Position numbers and translations under genes: made by a program. Of a stretch of DNA of 48,699 nucleotides, positions 19,820 to 30,195 are shown piece after piece. The notes under the pieces were generated by a model. That model did no database searches, had not been told where the DNA came from, and worked only from the letters and a program-made list of their open reading frames with translations. Position 1 is the first letter of the stretch; each line of letters opens with the position of its first letter. The DNA comes from Asterionellopsis glacialis (lineage: Eukaryota > Bacillariophyta > Plagiogrammaphyceae > Rhaphoneidales > Asterionellopsidaceae): the NCBI GenBank assembly GCA_014885115.2, contig WKLE02000835.1, positions 50,058-98,756 of the forward strand. The letters are read 5' to 3'.

Positions 19820-21147
19820 ATGACGGCTTTCGTTTGTGCAGCGATGAGAGTTGTTCTTCTTTTGTTTTCGACGTGCTTTCTGAAGCAAACGTTGGGGTTT
19901 CAGTTGAAGAGTCCAGGAAAAGTCTCGGGTGCAAAAAGTGCGGACAGTGAGCCCACTACAGTTGGATTTGAGAAATTTGGTGTTATCGATGCTGAAAGAA
20001 GGAAGATTTTTCAAGGTTTTCTTTCGATTGGGACAAGTATAGTATGTTTTGCTCCACAACAAGCCAACGCTGCGAGGGGAGCTGCAGAATTAGATTTTGA
20101 GTATTATATGCGTGATCTAGTTGGAGGAAATAAACGTGAAGGAAATGTCCAAGCATCTGCTCCGCCACCAGCAGCTGCACCACGAATAATTGAACAACCG
20201 CTTTTATCATTACTTTTAAATGATGGATGCACTCCAGCATGCGTGCCTGCTCGAGTTTTGAAGTCAACCATTGGAGATAACTCAGTAACCTCATCTGTTA
20301 TTTCTGATCGTATGAATGATTATCGGGAAAAATCAAGCCGAAGCTTTTCAGCTCAGAAAAAGTGGGATTTAGAACATGTTGATGATCAGTATTACTTTGA
20401 TTTAACATCCTACTCTCTCTGGAGGACAGCTGCAGATCTTATACCAGATTATGCCATGCGAGATCGGTTCGCAAGAGATATTGGGCGTGAAATTTATCGT
20501 CAGGCGAAAGAAGATGGATTACTGAAAAAAACAGCAAAACAAGGAGATCTTCTAACAGCTACAGTCCCCTACATGATCGAAATTTTGAATCTGTTCAAGG
20601 ATTCTAAATTCTGCGAATCGTACCGCATAGGTGCTGAGCAAAATGACAAGAAAGATGATGCCATTGGGTTTGACGAATTCGATGACGAAGATTTACAAGG
20701 CGGTGCTCCTGTCAATTGCTTAGTAAGTGTTTATTCCCCAGCTACACTGGGTGCCAGCCTCCAAATTACCGGTGAAAAATCTCGGTTTTCTCCCGAATTC
20801 GTAGGCACTACATTAGCAGCAATGTGGGAAAGTGCAGGCATCAAAGTTTCCTATGAAACCTATTTTGTCGGTAAGATAATTCAGAATGCTGTGTACTTGG
20901 AAGTTTCTACGTTTTGGTTTTTTTTTCTTACTTTAAATACTTGATTACACTTCATCACTTTACAGACCGAGAGTATCGCCCTAATCCTAAAGGTACGTGA
21001 ATAAATAAAGGACAGTGTCAACTCTAAGCTATTCAAACCTTCTTGAAATCATCATCTTTCTCAAGTTCACGCCGTGTGTTTCCTTTCCCAAAAGATTACT
21101 TCCCTGATGAGCAATTATTGCAATTTACACTGACTAGAAAAAGGTGA
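19820..21147 (+). CDS. Predicted thylakoid-lumen protein of unknown function (Tat-type presequence)
   Basis: Three exons: 19820-20870, 20966-20992 (a 27-nt microexon) and 21095-21147; GT-AG introns, phase 1 at both junctions, 376 aa. Residues about 8-26 are a signal peptide (AMRVVLLLFSTCFLKQTLG) followed by GF at 26-27, like the A-F cleavage site of diatom plastid preproteins. A second signal follows: RRKIF with a twin Arg at 60-61, a hydrophobic core at 64-78 and ANA at 82-84, as in Tat-dependent lumen transit peptides. The mature part from about 85 has an Ala/Pro-rich linker (130-140) and a helical domain (SYSLWRTAADLIPDYAMRDRFARDIG). I do not recognise the mature domain. Without splicing, the frame ends at 20944 in a hydrophobic tail that is intronic. 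The stop lies 13 bp from the stop of the convergent Maf gene. Confidence 0.8.
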
Positions 21148-21160
21148 GAAAGAATTACTC

Positions 21161-22207
21161 TTATTTATTGTTTAAGATTTCAGACATTGCTCGAGACAGT
21201 TCTCTGCTGAACCGATGCATTGGTAGACCCATGACAGTAAAAAAATCACCTTGCATCTCTTGAACAAGCTGACCACCTATTCCTTGGATACCATAAGAAC
21301 CAGCCTAAATTTAGAAATGATCACAGAAGGAATATTTAATAATTATCAAGCAAAGTCGTTTTCGATATTATTCATTCAGTTCCTGCAAACTTACCTTGTC
21401 CATTGGCTCACCGGTAGCAACGTAGGCTTTGGCATTTGTGTAACAAAAGATAATTTTCAATGAGTCGTGTCCTCAAAACTATTAAACGGGGGAGTATAAG
21501 CACACGTTGCATTACTTACCATCAATGTCAGAGGGCGATAGTCTGGCAAAATACACACGTGCGGTGTCTGTGAAAGATGAAACCAAAGTTGCCTCGTTTG
21601 CTTTGCCACCCACATGGTAAATTGATACTCCTGTATGAACCTTATGCCAATTATCTGAAAGTTGTCCAAGCATTGACTTTGCCTCTTCTGTCGTGGCTGG
21701 CTTTTCTAATATTTTCCCATCAAGATCAACGATCGTGTCACTTCCGATGACTAAATAGTTTTGACTTTCGCCAATCATGGTGACTGCCAATGCTTTGGCT
21801 TTTTCTTCAGCTAATTTCTGTGTGTATGCTTCTGGGGTTATAGATTGGCTGCTTAATGTCTTTTGAAGTTTTGACTCGTCCAAGGGTGACGGAGATTGCA
21901 CGAATCTATCCTTTAAACCAATCATGTCTAAGATTTCTTTGCGTCGAGGGCTTTGACTCGCCAAAATCAATTGCAACTCAGAATCGGTTCCAATTAGATG
22001 CACGTTAGACACTAGCAGTGATCCTGCATTCTGTTGAATTATGCCTCCATCGCCAGTGCTAGAAGACATGGTTATACATGTGGTTGGAGATGATGCCTTG
22101 ACAAATGGGCTTTTTGAGAATGACGAAAATGTGAACGCTTGATTCGTTGGAGGGAGAAAAGAGACCAAGAATAAACAGAGAGGGTATGCGAAACTCCAAA
22201 TGCACAT
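21161..22207 (-). CDS. Maf-type nucleoside triphosphate pyrophosphatase, plastid-targeted form
   Basis: Three exons: 22207-21520, 21426-21395 (a 32-nt microexon) and 21304-21161; GT-AG introns, 287 aa. Residues 83-89 (ASQSPRR) in LILASQSPRRKEIL are the Maf signature. VIGSDTIVDLDGKILEKP, then YVATGEPMDK from the microexon and AGSYGIQGIGGQLVQ, DFFTVMGLP from exon 3 complete the family core. Maf proteins hydrolyse non-canonical or methylated NTPs (m5UTP, m7GTP, dTTP/UTP), cleaning the nucleotide pool. The N-terminus is a signal peptide (MCIWSFAYPLCLFLVSFLP) with NQAF at 22-25, the A-F junction of diatom plastid presequences. A Met at 47 could give a shorter cytosolic form. The microexon carries the conserved GEP motif, so skipping it would break the enzyme. 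Confidence 0.92.
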
Positions 22208-23184
22208 GAAAGGTGACTATTCGAGATACTTGCGGTGCAGGTGTAAGAATAGCGGTATTGGGGCTAATAGAATAGGCTGAATGTAACCTGTTCAGCAGCC
22301 GGTGGTGAACTATCAGTTGTTACTCAAATATTGTGATCGTGTGTCATGTGACACCTCTGTCACTAGGACTCAAGGACTACTGGGACTCGTCCTTGTCCTT
22401 TTATTTCCTTCCTCACAAGACCGATAAAACATGAATCCCGACGGTCGTCGGGCAGATTTCTGCAAAGTTCGATCATTGGTTCGAGGGTGTTTGTTGCCGG
22501 TTAGAGTTGTCCGCGCTGCTGCACTATCTGGTACTGACTGTATAAGATAACTTGGACAGTACTTTAATTTTTTGTACCTTTCGTTTCAAATCACTTTCTA
22601 AGCAACATAACAGTCGTACCAGGTATAAATGTACATATATCCATTTCACGTTGAAATAGTAGGCTTGGACATTATTGGGTATGTTTGCATAAGTATAATA
22701 ATGTTATTTTAATTATGAGCCCCTGTAGGATTCTACACAAACATGTAATAAAGGAACCCAAAAAACTCTCATATTTTTAATGAAATTACTCCAAAAAATC
22801 GAATAATGACTGGCATCACTGTCTAAGTTTCATTTGTTTTCACAATAACGTATCATTTTTTGAATAAATGCCTGTTGTAGGTCTTCTTATGAGGAATATG
22901 AAAGCTGCTTGTGGGTCTCAGAAATTGATAAAGCCAGGTGCTGTAGGTTATTTGGTGATTATGTTAAGGAAATTAGAGACTTTCTCGTATCAAGGCTATT
23001 AAAGGATTATGAAACATGAAGATGAAAAGGGGGCTTTGAGCCCGGCTTTTATTATTAATGATCGGTTTCTTTGGTAAAGTAAAGGTCTGACCTGCAGGGT
23101 TGAACCTTGATTTTAAAAAAAGAGTTACTACAAGCTTTCGATTGATACTGGAAGAGTGTTTCAACTTTTAATGTGTTGTGATTA
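22208..23184. other. Intergenic stretch between Maf and HMG-box genes
   Basis: Promoter of the leftward Maf gene on its left and 3' UTR of the HMG-box gene on its right. A GGTTCGAG stretch near 22479-22486 recalls a tRNA T-loop, but no acceptor or anticodon stem is present. No gene is supported. Confidence 0.45.
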
Positions 23185-24666
23185 CTAAGACAAATAATAC
23201 TTGAGAGAGGTCAAGAAGTCAGCCGCATCATCGTCAAGCTGCGAATCCAAAATTTGAATCAAAGACGATGCATTCAACGTACACAGTTTATAGTTAGCTG
23301 CTTGAAGCTCCTCAATAGATCTGATTTTGCCCAAATCACCGTATTCGCACCAGTACTCGGCTCTGCTAATATGACCAGGAACATGCTGGGCAGTACTAAT
23401 TTGCAGCGTATCTTCGTGAAACCGGTTCTGAAGAACATATGCAGGATCTCGCATACGGTCGCTTGGTGAGGCTGAATCATTATGAACGCTGTTACACATG
23501 TAAGGTTTTAAGCAGCAGATATCATCATCTTTCAAGGTTTGTGTGGACGGATGATAACACCCCTGTTCAGTAGTATTGAACAATGATGCACGACCTTCAG
23601 TATTCCCATATGTAACTGTTAAAGCTTGATTGCCGATGCGTTTCTCGGTAGCGAAGGATCTTGCTTCTAAATAGCTAGGAGCTGGGTTTGCCAATCCCAT
23701 GGAATCAGAGGAATTGCCGTTCTTTTTTTGATTTGACAGATCTTTAATATAAATCTCATTGCCTTTTTTTGTCTCGAAACCGAATTGTTCTTTTCTTTCG
23801 GATTTGAGGGTTTTCCAATTTGTGGTTACAGACAATTTACCTTTAGTCAAATCTACTAAATTTAGCGATACCGCTGGTGCGGCTTTCTCGAGAGCCAAAG
23901 TTTCCGTCTCGGCATGGCTGGATATAATATTCTTCAATACAATATCTTTGGAAAGATTAGCATTTTCTTGTTCCATTCGCCATATTTCCAGCTCCTTTTG
24001 ATAGCGTTCTTTGTCCGCTTTTGCCAGTGACTCATATATGGCCTTTGTCTCAGTATCTAAGGTCTTCCATTTTGTGCTAACTGTCCTTGCAAGATTGGCG
24101 AAGCCTAAACCTGACGATTTTGTGTGAGCTCGAGTATTGACCTTCCTCTTTCGTCGCCTTCTCTTTTTTTCACTAACATCATCTGCTTGAATGTTATCTT
24201 CAATTTGGACTACTTTCATCATCTCCTCTCGCTCTCTTTGAAAGAAGTAATTATAAGCGGATAAAGGACGCTTTGGCATTCCCTTTGGCTTCTTCCATTG
24301 AACAGCATGTGGCTTTCTTGTGCGCTTTTTCTTCTCGACCTTCTCTTCAGTCTCAGAACATTTAGTCTGATTGGAATCTCCAACAGTGAAACGTTTCTCG
24401 AAGGTATCTTCAGATAAAGTAACCTTCCTTCGATTATATTCGAATGAGGGGCTTAAGCCACTTTCAAATGTTCTAGTTTGTTTCTTATTGGTTGTTAGCT
24501 CCTTGACTTTCTGAGGGTGAGAGAGCAGCAGGGTTGTTGTTGGACTTGTACCTCCTGTACAGGAACTTTTGGATGCGTGTAGATCCGACAACTCCTCCAT
24601 CGTAATATGCTGGAACGTTCGATATTGCGAAGAAACTTCTTCGCCGCCAGTCGGGCAGCAATCCAT
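23185..24666 (-). CDS. HMG-box protein with basic insert inside the box
   Basis: Single exon, 493 aa from the ATG at 24666. The N-terminal 115 residues are polar and low-complexity. The HMG box spans about 128-230: PKGMPKRPLSAYNYFFQ (helix 1 start), GFANLARTVSTKWKTLDTE and YESLAKADKERYQKELEIW. Between helix 1 and helix 2 is an insert of about 35 residues containing KKRRRRKRK (about 167-175), which is not part of the standard ~75-residue box. HMG boxes bind and bend DNA; the motif MPKRPLSAYN is of the non-sequence-specific type. The C-terminal 260 residues show no recognised domain. It is likely a chromatin or transcription-associated nuclear protein. Confidence 0.85.
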   Translation of the reverse strand: MDCCPTGGEEVSSQYRTFQHITMEELSDLHASKSSCTGGTSPTTTLLLSHPQKVKELTTNKKQTRTFESGLSPSFEYNRRKVTLSEDTFEKRFTVGDSNQTKCSETEEKVEKKKRTRKPHAVQWKKPKGMPKRPLSAYNYFFQREREEMMKVVQIEDNIQADDVSEKKRRRRKRKVNTRAHTKSSGLGFANLARTVSTKWKTLDTETKAIYESLAKADKERYQKELEIWRMEQENANLSKDIVLKNIISSHAETETLALEKAAPAVSLNLVDLTKGKLSVTTNWKTLKSERKEQFGFETKKGNEIYIKDLSNQKKNGNSSDSMGLANPAPSYLEARSFATEKRIGNQALTVTYGNTEGRASLFNTTEQGCYHPSTQTLKDDDICCLKPYMCNSVHNDSASPSDRMRDPAYVLQNRFHEDTLQISTAQHVPGHISRAEYWCEYGDLGKIRSIEELQAANYKLCTLNASSLIQILDSQLDDDAADFLTSLKYYLS

Positions 24667-26746
24667 GTTATCACCAACAACTTCTACCGTGCTACTGTAC
24701 CGCAGATTTTTATGAGTTGACCAAGTTTGGAAATGGTTGTAAAAAAGGTAGCAGACAAAATGTAAATCTATCCTGTAAGAAAAACCATACAGTACAGGAA
24801 TCTCAATATCCTAGAGACAGACAGAAAAAGGAGGGGTATTTTCTCGTTTATCATTTTTATTAAATTACAATTATTAATTTTTATTTTCGTGCGTAAGTCT
24901 GCGTCATCAAAAATGCGAACTTTTGTCATGTACAGTATATTGATGATCTGGTATTACATTAGAGTACAGCTACAGTAGTGCCGCAATGTTTGGTGGCGGG
25001 GTGTTTATTGATTTTCGTAGTTGATGTCAAAGGAGATGCTAGGACATCCGTAAGATATTTCCAAATTTCATAATAATATATATTCCAATCCCCGTAGCAT
25101 CACCAGGTACTCATTCCTTCTGAAATTTCATCTGGTGTCATTAGAACAGTTACTGTACAGGTGCAGTACTTGGTAGAGCTTTTTAATGTTCTCTGACATA
25201 GATAGCAATAAAGCCCCGCACAATACCAGATATCTGGTACAGGTACCTGGTACAGTATTCGCTGTTTGAAGTTGCTCCAACAAATAACATACCATCTGCT
25301 AGAGAGGGGAATATTCCTCGTTTCAATCACAAATGTTTTTACTACTAGAGGACCTACTACGTTGAACGCACTACTCGACACACAATAAATCCTTTTTCCT
25401 CCAATTCTTTTATTGGTTTTGGGGGGGTTAATATCATACCATCGAACGGGTTTGTTTTTTCACTTTTCAGGGATCAAAGGGTAACTACCTCGGCTTTATC
25501 TTCGTGGAGGTAGTCAACATCTGGAAGTAAGCAGAAACAGAACCAAACTTTTGAATCAAGAAAAGAGATCCTATTCTATCCCTTTCTACTGCACACTAAT
25601 GCCAATAAACACTTTTTTTGTCATAAATGTTTCTGCTTAACCCTCCCACTCCCTTTTTTAGTTGTCTTGTCAAAATGTCAGAGTACATTCCTTTGGGGTC
25701 AATTTCAAATTTTTGAGATAAATCAACCGCGGGTTGATTCTCTCACGACGTCCACGAGATTTGACAGCAATTCGTTCGACTGCAAGTCTTCGAACCTCTT
25801 CAAGGGAGTTGCCTTTTCAGGGAGTTGCCTCTTCCCGGTCCCAAGTAAGACACCTGAATATAGGGAGGAAGCTAGGAGATGCTGTTTTCTCCAGATTGAG
25901 TCTGAAAAGTTAATGTTCTGAAAAACATATTCTATAATCTGTTCATCGCCAATATCCTTGCAGGTACATATGCACTGCGTCCTAAAACCTAAGGTACAAA
26001 ATGATGTACATACATGGTTTGTAGTAACTCAGTAACTTCAAGTTTACTAAATGTTGAGGACAACTAGATCTAGTCTAGTCAGTTGGTATCCGAGCATCAT
26101 GATTGAAGAATTCTTATATCAAGTGATTTTTTTACTGATAATTTATTAGTTTTCGATGCAGTTCTACAGTCGTCAAGATGAGCTCTCGGTGCGACTTGTG
26201 ATTCACAATAAGAGCTTTAGTCTACCCGTGAGTTTGCCTACAAAAATGACTCAACTAACTAAGTATCAGTGCCTCTTTTCGTAATTTCGAAGTGTGCAAG
26301 ACATCACTGAAGTTTTCCAGAGAACCAAACCTACGTACGACCCGAATGGCAAGCAAGAAACGTGGACTTTCATTCTACAGCATGATTCCATGGCCTGACA
26401 ACTAAGCAGACAATTTGTTGACAGCTACAACTCAAATACACCAAACATTATGCTGTTCTCTTTACAATGGAAGCCACTGTCAACAGATGTGCAGAGAACA
26501 TATGGTAGAACCCTTTCTGAACTATTTGAAAAATTACTAACTTTGGACTTTCATCCATTTTTGTCTGTCATGACATTTTGTCTAAGGTAAAACTATTCGT
26601 CATTCTCTATGATGTGCCGCAAAATATCGTTCCAATATAAATTTAGACTGACTGAGAATGGACTCGTCGGTTACTTGCATGGTTTCCCATTTAGTCGATC
26701 TTAAGCGTTCAGCTACTATGCAAGAGTTTTCCTTGTTGAATTACTT
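24667..26746. other. 2.1 kb gene-poor stretch with palindromic repeats
   Basis: No convincing gene. It holds the HMG-box gene promoter next to 24667 and the SDHAF1 3' region on the right. Repeats seen: a perfect 16-bp palindrome TACCAGATATCTGGTA at 25224-25239 followed directly by CAGGTACCTG at 25240-25249; AATCAACC and GGTTGATT arms around GCG near 25720-25738; and a tandem GGGAGTTGCCT near 25803-25831. An 84-codon frame at 25667-25921 overlaps these and is not supported as a gene. Confidence 0.5.
25224..25249. repeat. Adjacent GGTAC-type palindromes
   Basis: A perfect 16-bp palindrome (TACCAGATATCTGGTA) abuts a perfect 10-bp palindrome (CAGGTACCTG). Both use the ACCAG/CTGGT arm that dominates the repeat tract at 40461-41225. 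Confidence 0.8.
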
Positions 26747-27076
26747 TTAAGAAGCGCCTTTCACCACTTTCACACCCGGCATTTGAAGTAATTTCAATTG
26801 TTTGTGTCCCTTGCGTAATCCATATTCAATTGTCTTGAAATCTGATCGGCGTATTGATGCAGCTTGTTTTCGAAATTCAGACCTAGCATATGAAACAGTT
26901 GTTGTTGGAAAAGAATTTCCGCCGTCACCATCACCGTGAAGAAGGTGGAGTAGTGACGACGAACTCAGTTCTTCCCCTGCAGCTCGATCTTTCTTCGCTG
27001 CTTCCCTTAAAATGGTTCTGTATAATGACAACACTTCTTTCTGTAGTCCGGAAAGTCGCTGGACACTTGGTGGCAT
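26747..27076 (-). CDS. SDHAF1: SDHAF1, LYR-motif succinate dehydrogenase assembly factor
   Basis: Single exon, 109 aa, start at the ATG at 27076. LQKEVLSLYRTILREA carries the LYR tripeptide at 18-20. ARSEFRKQAASIRRSDFKTIEYGLRKGHKQLKLLQMPG matches the SDHAF1 pattern of a second helix with R-x-EF and a third with the R-x-G-x-x-QL segment. SDHAF1 works in the mitochondrial matrix, recruiting iron-sulfur cluster machinery to the SDHB subunit of complex II. A Ser/Gly-rich insert (about 37-57) lengthens the loop between helices 1 and 2. Other LYR proteins are possible, but the C-terminal helix fits SDHAF1 best. Confidence 0.88.
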   Translation of the reverse strand: MPPSVQRLSGLQKEVLSLYRTILREAAKKDRAAGEELSSSSLLHLLHGDGDGGNSFPTTTVSYARSEFRKQAASIRRSDFKTIEYGLRKGHKQLKLLQMPGVKVVKGAS

Positions 27077-28035
27077 GATGTATGTGCTTAGCGTCTTTTA
27101 GAGTAAAATACTATTTCAAAAGGACCTAGCCTTTTGACTTTTTGGTACGGCGACGGAGGCACTTGAATAACAGAATTTATCAACAACAGCGAAAAATTAA
27201 TAAGTATATAGGCAGTGCTGGAAAACTAAGGTATCAATACGAATGAGAGACCTTATATTATACTTTGCATGTTCTTTCTAACCACAGATTCTTTGTTTTC
27301 CCTTGAACCAGTTTTAATATCTCTGTGTGAGCCAAGGCGATGCTTTCGATGGTGCCTCAGTGCTGCCGAACGACAAAGATGAAGAGTGGGAGACACAGCA
27401 CCGCTGGGCGTCGCGTGCCACCCCGTGTCCAGGATGTGTTGGAGGGAATCTCTTGAAAAAGAAAAAGCGGGAACCGGATGACAGCCAGACCTTTCGGAGA
27501 CATATTGTGCAGAAACTTTAACTCAAACCTACAGCAACCCACATTCGAACAGGTATTCGAACGCTTGACAGAGATGAAAAGTTCCTTAATGTCATTCTGG
27601 TTCCACTGCTTACAGTCTATATTTTGAAGTTCCCGAGTATCAAATATGTTGAGAAATATCTGGTCGGACGAAGAGAGATACTGGTGTAAATTCTTTGAAT
27701 CAACCCAAAATTGATTTCCTCGACACTTTGGATGTGTCGATTGTTATCCAAATTCTTCATAAATGACGGAGTACGGTTTACACATCGTAGTAATACCTCT
27801 CGTTAAGGGAACATTTCATAAAGAAATCAATCAAAAGTATATGAAGTACAAAAGCTTACAGCACGCTGAACATGCTTCTGCTGCCTTGTTCCTCCATTGT
27901 GAAAATTACACCAACAGATACAGAAACTAAGTTGATACAGTAACTCACTATACAAAGTTAAAATAGATTCGGTAGCTATTCGTACATGTTCTTTTTATTG
28001 GACACAGAATTCTTGGTAAAATAAGAGATATTGCG
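27077..28035. other. Intergenic stretch between SDHAF1 and SET-domain genes
   Basis: Promoter of SDHAF1 and 3' UTR of the SET gene. A locally GC-richer, protein-like frame (about 27327-27521, plus strand, no ATG) stands out from its AT-rich surroundings and may be a gene remnant; it is listed as an observation, not a gene. Confidence 0.4.
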
Positions 28036-29130
28036 TTAATATGATGCAAACGCGGAAAAGGCGGAATTGGCTGCCTGCACTCCAGACGCTTGTGCCAAGA
28101 GCGATTTTTTGGCAAAACGATATTCAAGCGCTGCCATCACAGCTTCGTTGCCATCGTGCCTATAATTCATTTCTCGCATTCTAGCCACATCTTCTTGCAG
28201 TGTTGTTGGGAAGGAATCCAGAAAATCTGAACATGCGGAACGCACTTCAGCGCTAGGGTGACCCGTATACGATCTACAATCACTCCAACTGACTTTAATA
28301 ACATCACCACTGCCAGGAAGCGGCACTTCAATACTGTCCGATGGACACCTTTGAGGAACAAAGCCGTAATGAAGAAGGAAATCTTCAACTGTTCTTCCTC
28401 CATAGTCTAGCGTAACTGCCTCACCAGCTTTAACACCACGTTCGCCAACTACAAGGCTTACAGTGTCAGTTTTTTTATCTAAGCGGAAAAAACCACCACC
28501 GGCCTCGCTTGGTGCGTGATTAGCATTGTCAATAAAAGGAACCAACATGCGGGACCCATCAGTTCCCTTCAGTGTCCGTGAACATACCAGATCAAGCATG
28601 CACATAAAGTCTGAGCTAGAGACAGAAGGTCTGACTTCTTCCCGGAAAGCGATAAGTTGTCGCCGTCTCCAGGCAGCATTTTCAAACGACAAGTTTACCA
28701 AGCGAGAATCTTGTAGCGCGAGCCGTTCTGTTGAAGACCAACGACAAATTGTTCGAGGAGCCTCCTTCGGAAGTCCCACTTCAATATACGGAGCGAAGAA
28801 GGATGAACATTTCTTGCTTGACTCGTCACACAACATGGTGGCCAATGCACCAGCCCAGGCGTCATCTTTTTCGTATTCAGTCTTACTTTCAATACGAAGT
28901 GTACTCGACAATGGTACACTGACTGCGACATCGCCAGGTTCGAGGTTTTGAATTGCTACAAGCCCACGTCCTCCTCCTGCAAGAGGTTCGTCTTTCACTT
29001 CACAGAAACGTTCAACTCCGTTCCGATCAGCCCAAGAATGAAAATCTGAAAGGGAAAGTGATTGAGCATTGTCATTGCTTGTTCCATGGTTGTATAGAGG
29101 AATAAGTGCAAGAAGTGGTTTCGTTCTCAT
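28036..29130 (-). CDS. SET-domain protein lysine methyltransferase, SETD3/SETD6/Rubisco-LSMT type
   Basis: Single exon, 364 aa from the ATG at 29130. Residues about 29-65 (DFHSWADRNGVERFCEV, GGRGLVAIQNLEPGD) are the start of the split SET domain seen in the LSMT/SETD3/SETD6 class. Residues 194-208 (SRMLVPFIDNANHAP) supply the N-H pair for SAM binding, and 236-258 (GEAVTLDYGGRTVEDFLLHYGFV) supply the Tyr at 243 and the closing YGF motif. This class methylates non-histone lysines or histidines (Rubisco, actin, RelA). The Rubisco-binding C-terminal lobe appears short (about 100 residues). The N-terminus is mildly hydrophobic (LLALIPLY) but no plastid A-F junction is obvious, so location is open. 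Confidence 0.85.
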   Translation of the reverse strand: MRTKPLLALIPLYNHGTSNDNAQSLSLSDFHSWADRNGVERFCEVKDEPLAGGGRGLVAIQNLEPGDVAVSVPLSSTLRIESKTEYEKDDAWAGALATMLCDESSKKCSSFFAPYIEVGLPKEAPRTICRWSSTERLALQDSRLVNLSFENAAWRRRQLIAFREEVRPSVSSSDFMCMLDLVCSRTLKGTDGSRMLVPFIDNANHAPSEAGGGFFRLDKKTDTVSLVVGERGVKAGEAVTLDYGGRTVEDFLLHYGFVPQRCPSDSIEVPLPGSGDVIKVSWSDCRSYTGHPSAEVRSACSDFLDSFPTTLQEDVARMREMNYRHDGNEAVMAALEYRFAKKSLLAQASGVQAANSAFSAFASY

Positions 29131-30195
29131 TGTCGTATCGGAGAAGATTCGAACTGTTACGTACTTCTTCGATTATTTTTTTTCGCGGTGTCATGATGCG
29201 GAAGAAAAAAGCATTCTGTGGTCAATACGTTCACCACAACCGTCTTTTCTTTTTCATCGGTGGCAACATAATTTTTATTTTTCAAAAAACGTCAGCAGGA
29301 ACAGGAAGAGGTGAGATGTTGATTGTCATACATACCTACATTTGAAGGTAGTACTACGTACGTACAAGTAAATAAGCACCCTGATGGCAAAAAAGCTTGT
29401 CCGGCTCGATCAGTGCTTCCTTCAATCAATCAGAACCCTGCCAGCTCCCGCGCATGTTTCATGCGTCAGAATCGTCTACTCTAGGAATGATACTTCTAAA
29501 ATTACTTATGGAGATTTAACCGTCGAGATCCCTTTCTTGTGACAACTTTCACATATGTGCTACAATTGCCATCATCGCATTGTGGTCGCCGTTTCCTGTT
29601 CTCGAAGTCTCTCGGCAACCCGATCAAAGGTATCATTACTATACACATCATCAGTTGAAGCGAGAGATTGAATGTTTCGCTAAAAGTAGGTAAGCCAACG
29701 TGTGGAAATTTGGGACGAGCTCACAATTTTTCGTTGCGAAATGATCGGTAGTTTGTTCTTTGCGGTGATCATGATGATGGCTAGGGTTTTCAGGATAAAA
29801 ATCGATTTCCCCACTGGCGCATCCACAACCTCTTTGACAGGGTTCCTGTGTTGCGTTCTCGGAGCTCGCAGCTCCCGTTTGATCCGTACTGGATTCTACG
29901 TACGTATTTATGAACGGTGATTTTCTTTGGTATTCAAAAATCTTTTTTTTTAGCCACCAGTAGGACTGCAGTAGGGAATTGTAGAGACAAACAAAGACCT
30001 AAATACTATGTTGATGTCTTCGAAAGAACAAAAATTATCAACATAGTACCAGGTACCCATCATGATGAACCTTTGAACTGCTTCCCTCTCATCAACCCTC
30101 TTTCTTCCTATCTCCACAACAGAAAACCACCTCAATTATCACACTTTCAAGTCACATACTCACAACAAACATAACAAAACCCGGAAAAACTAAAA
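29131..30195. promoter_or_regulatory. Divergent promoter region between SET gene and two-HMG-box gene
   Basis: 1065 bp between outward-facing starts. It includes T-rich runs, a GTACCAGGTACC motif near 30047-30058 and a C/A-rich 5' flank just before 30196. No further gene is supported. Confidence 0.45.

Noticed and set aside
22440..22530. tRNA-like GGTTCGAG stretch
   Set aside because: No acceptor stem, D arm or anticodon stem could be paired around it.
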